A stretch of DNA of 7,783 bases, taken from assembly GCA_964517215.1 (NCBI GenBank), contig CAZFBR010000172.1:1-7783 (forward strand), written 5' to 3'. The stretch is from CAZFBR01 sp035353495 [NCBI: uncultured bacterium] (GTDB lineage: Bacteria; DAOPZR01). Shown here piece by piece: positions 6,561 to 7,783 of the stretch. The translations under genes and the position numbers were made by a program. The notes under the pieces were generated by a model. That model had not been told where the DNA came from. It did not search any database and saw only the letters and a list, made by a program, of their open reading frames with translations. How positions within the stretch are numbered: the first letter of the stretch is position 1; every line of letters starts with the position of its first letter.

Positions 6561-6749
6561 TTTTGCTGAATGTCACTGACGGGTAACGGTTTGCCCGCCG
6601 TCATTCCGGCATTCCGCGCAACGATGCGGCACGGTGTGTTGTTGTATTATTAATTACGGTAATACATTATATCGTCATATCCCGTGCAATTTGCGGCACA
6701 TCGTCGCGGCCGATAACGCCGAATGCGCCGCCGTGAACCGCCTGCATAT

Positions 6750-6773
6750 GTTAATAAGTTATGCTCCGTCCCC
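6750..6773 (-). repeat. Right terminal inverted repeat
   Basis: This is the right copy, reading GTTAATAAGTTATG then CTCCGTCCCC on the plus strand. It is the reverse complement of the left copy apart from position 6764. It ends 54 bases before the ATG of the next gene. Confidence 0.85.
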
Positions 6774-6792
6774 ATTGTTGTTCGGGGGACGC

Positions 6793-6821
6793 TTGCCAGC
6801 GGTGCGCTGGTTTGCTATATG
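6793..6821 (+). promoter_or_regulatory. Candidate extended -10 promoter for the zinc-ribbon gene
   Basis: TTGCCA (6793-6798) and TATATG (6816-6821) are 17 bp apart, and TGC (6813-6815) gives an extended -10. The predicted start would fall at about 6828, which is the A of the ATG. The transcript could therefore be leaderless or nearly so. This fits the weak ribosome site (only AGGG one base from the ATG). The promoter lies outside the inverted-repeat element. Confidence 0.45.
6796..6810. promoter_or_regulatory. 15-bp dyad inside the candidate promoter
   Basis: CCAGCG (6796-6801) and CGCTGG (6805-6810) form a perfect 6-bp inverted repeat around GTG. It overlaps the -35 and spacer of the candidate promoter, a placement typical of a repressor operator. 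It could alternatively be a short RNA hairpin followed by TTTGCT, a poor terminator. No cognate regulator is suggested. Confidence 0.4.
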
Positions 6822-6827
6822 TAGGGT

Positions 6828-7783
6828 ATGGACCGGCTCGCCCGCATGTTCGACAGTATGCGCGAAACCACCACCGTCGCCCTGCTGGGTCGGGCGCGGG
6901 ACCGACTGCGTGCGGCCCAGCTCCTGGTCGAGCACCGCCACTTTTTCGATGCTACTGACCGGGCCGCGGCAGGCACGCGCCTCATCAGCCGGGCGCTGCT
7001 CACCCTGCTCGGCACCACCGGCGCCCTGCGGGACAGCGAACTGGAAACCCTGCTGGCCGAGCGGCGCGACGAACGTGCCGCCGCCCTGCTGGCCCTGCTG
7101 GCCGAGTTGAACGCCCTCGGCACCGCGCTTGACAGCGGCAGCGACGTCGACGTTGCGGCCGACGAAGCCCGCCGGCTGCTGCGGCAGGCGGCAGAACTGC
7201 TGGCCGCCATCCAGAAATTCTATCGCGAGATCAAACAGGCGCATGCGGCGCGGGAAGAAGCCAAGCAGGCGTCCAAAAGCGAGTCCGGCCCGCGCGCAGT
7301 GACCGTCTGTTACCAGCCCAACCCCGCCGCGGCGCACCAGCTGCCGTTGACCCCGTTCGTGCCGGGCGGTCAGGGCACGGGGCGCAAGCCCTGGTACGAC
7401 AGCATTCTCCACTGCGTCATGTGCGACGGCTATGAGTTTCTCAGCACGCAGCCGCGGCTCAAGGCGCAGCAGCTGGTCTATCGCTATGCCAATCCGCTCT
7501 TCCCGCTGCTCGTCGAGGAGACGGAAGGCGCGGGCAAAGGCGTCGATCCCATCGATCCCAGCGCCGGGCTCGTGCATGTCTGCCCCAACTGCCTCTATGC
7601 CTCGGGGAATCCGGGCAACTTCTATTCCGATGCGCGCTACGGGTCCGGCGGCGGGTTGCTGCAGAGCGTCAATTCCCGGCGGCTGGCCAAATTCCGCGAG
7701 CTGATGCTCGCCCAGCTGGAGCAGCGCGCCGCCATCTACGAGCGGCGACTGGACGCCTACACCCCGGCGGCGGTCTTCGCCCA
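6828..7783 (+). CDS. DUF2225-like zinc-ribbon protein with helical N-terminus (truncated by window edge)
   Basis: An open frame of 318 codons runs from the ATG at 6828 to the window end without a stop. Residues 1-150 are rich in Leu, Ala, Glu and Arg and look like long helices or coiled coil (ELETLLAERR, ARRLLRQAAELLAAI). A polar linker follows at about 150-185. A region with two CxxC pairs then appears: HCVMCDGYEF (Cys196, Cys199) and VHVCPNCLYASGNPGNF (Cys252, Cys255), with YANPLFPLLVEE between them. The order C-x2-C, an NP motif, then CPNCxYA resembles DUF2225, an uncharacterised metal-ribbon family; I place it there tentatively. No signal peptide or membrane segment is seen in the visible part. 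Codon use matches the neighbouring genes. A second in-frame ATG at 6846 is a possible start. The function is unknown. Confidence 0.8.
   Translation, partial: MDRLARMFDSMRETTTVALLGRARDRLRAAQLLVEHRHFFDATDRAAAGTRLISRALLTLLGTTGALRDSELETLLAERRDERAAALLALLAELNALGTALDSGSDVDVAADEARRLLRQAAELLAAIQKFYREIKQAHAAREEAKQASKSESGPRAVTVCYQPNPAAAHQLPLTPFVPGGQGTGRKPWYDSILHCVMCDGYEFLSTQPRLKAQQLVYRYANPLFPLLVEETEGAGKGVDPIDPSAGLVHVCPNCLYASGNPGNFYSDARYGSGGGLLQSVNSRRLAKFRELMLAQLEQRAAIYERRLDAYTPAAVFA

Larger units (their letters stand above)
6537..6773. mobile_element. MITE-like non-coding element bounded by 24-bp inverted repeats
   Basis: The 297 bases between cysK and the next gene are mostly this element. Its ends are inverted copies that read GGGGACGGA at the outside and CATAACTTATTAAC at the inside, 24 bp long with one mismatch (6546 against 6764). 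The match extends by one outer base (6536 T, 6774 A). The inside carries no convincing gene and is clearly AT-richer around 6640-6690. There, GTATTA (6644-6649) pairs with TAATAC (6660-6665) near the middle. The arms show further imperfect complementarity (for example 6582-6626 against 6696-6742), so the whole may fold into a long imperfect hairpin. I see no clear target duplication. Ends of the GGGGACGG type recall repeats associated with Y1/REP-type transposases, but that link is from memory and untested. It may also act as a terminator for cysK. Confidence 0.72.

Noticed and set aside
6634-6827. Possible small gene starting inside the inverted-repeat element on the plus strand
   Set aside because: The frame has unusual composition, no ribosome site, and crosses the right inverted repeat before continuing out of frame through the zinc-ribbon gene.
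6759-7577. Open frame of 272 codons on the minus strand opposite the zinc-ribbon gene
   Set aside because: The plus-strand frame has ordered CxxC motifs, a candidate promoter and continues to the window end. The minus frame shows no recognisable motif and its 3' end runs into the inverted-repeat element.

Overview
The window is a GC-rich stretch of bacterial chromosome with tightly packed, ordinary bacterial genes. It is organised around a divergent promoter pair near 1950-2070. No gene gives a firm taxonomic label. The alpha-type glycyl-tRNA synthetase next to recO, the RsbW/RsbV-type pair, the FeoB subtype and the GGGGACGG-type inverted repeat would all fit an environmental, probably anaerobic or microaerobic Gram-negative. 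A member of the PVC group (Verrucomicrobiota/Kiritimatiellota) or a deltaproteobacterium-like lineage is possible. This is an impression from sequence style, not a demonstrated assignment.

Left half, minus strand (1-1979): a strong sigma70-like promoter (TTGACA, 18 bp, TATACT) drives a likely four-gene operon. In order of transcription it holds an RsbW-like anti-sigma kinase, an RsbV/SpoIIAA-like STAS antagonist one base downstream, recO, and the start of glyQ, which runs off the left edge. A partner-switching pair is thus joined to DNA repair and translation genes.

Centre, plus strand (2040-5556): a near-consensus promoter (TTGACA, 17 bp, TATATT) with a good Fur-box match across its start region drives a compact iron operon. 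The genes are fur, feoB, a 74-aa cysteine-rich protein, and a DtxR-type regulator with a C-terminal FeoA domain. The junctions overlap (ATGA, GTGA, then 20 bp), which implies translational coupling. No stand-alone feoA is present; the only FeoA domain is the one on the DtxR-like regulator. The layout suggests ferrous iron uptake under two iron sensors, Fur at the operon head and the DtxR-like protein at its tail.

Right part (5557-7783): a cysteine synthase (cysK) follows with its own hairpin-bearing leader. Directly after its stop codon lies a 237-bp, AT-richer, non-coding element bounded by 24-bp inverted repeats with one mismatch, which looks like a MITE or similar non-autonomous element. 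A second short leader, with a promoter-like sequence and a 15-bp dyad, then precedes a gene truncated by the right edge. That gene encodes a helical N-terminus followed by a two-CxxC zinc-ribbon-like region resembling DUF2225.

I see no rRNA or tRNA genes, CRISPR array, phage genes or intact transposase. The parts most worth checking are the dual-regulator feo operon with its small Cys-rich protein, and the inverted-repeat element after cysK.
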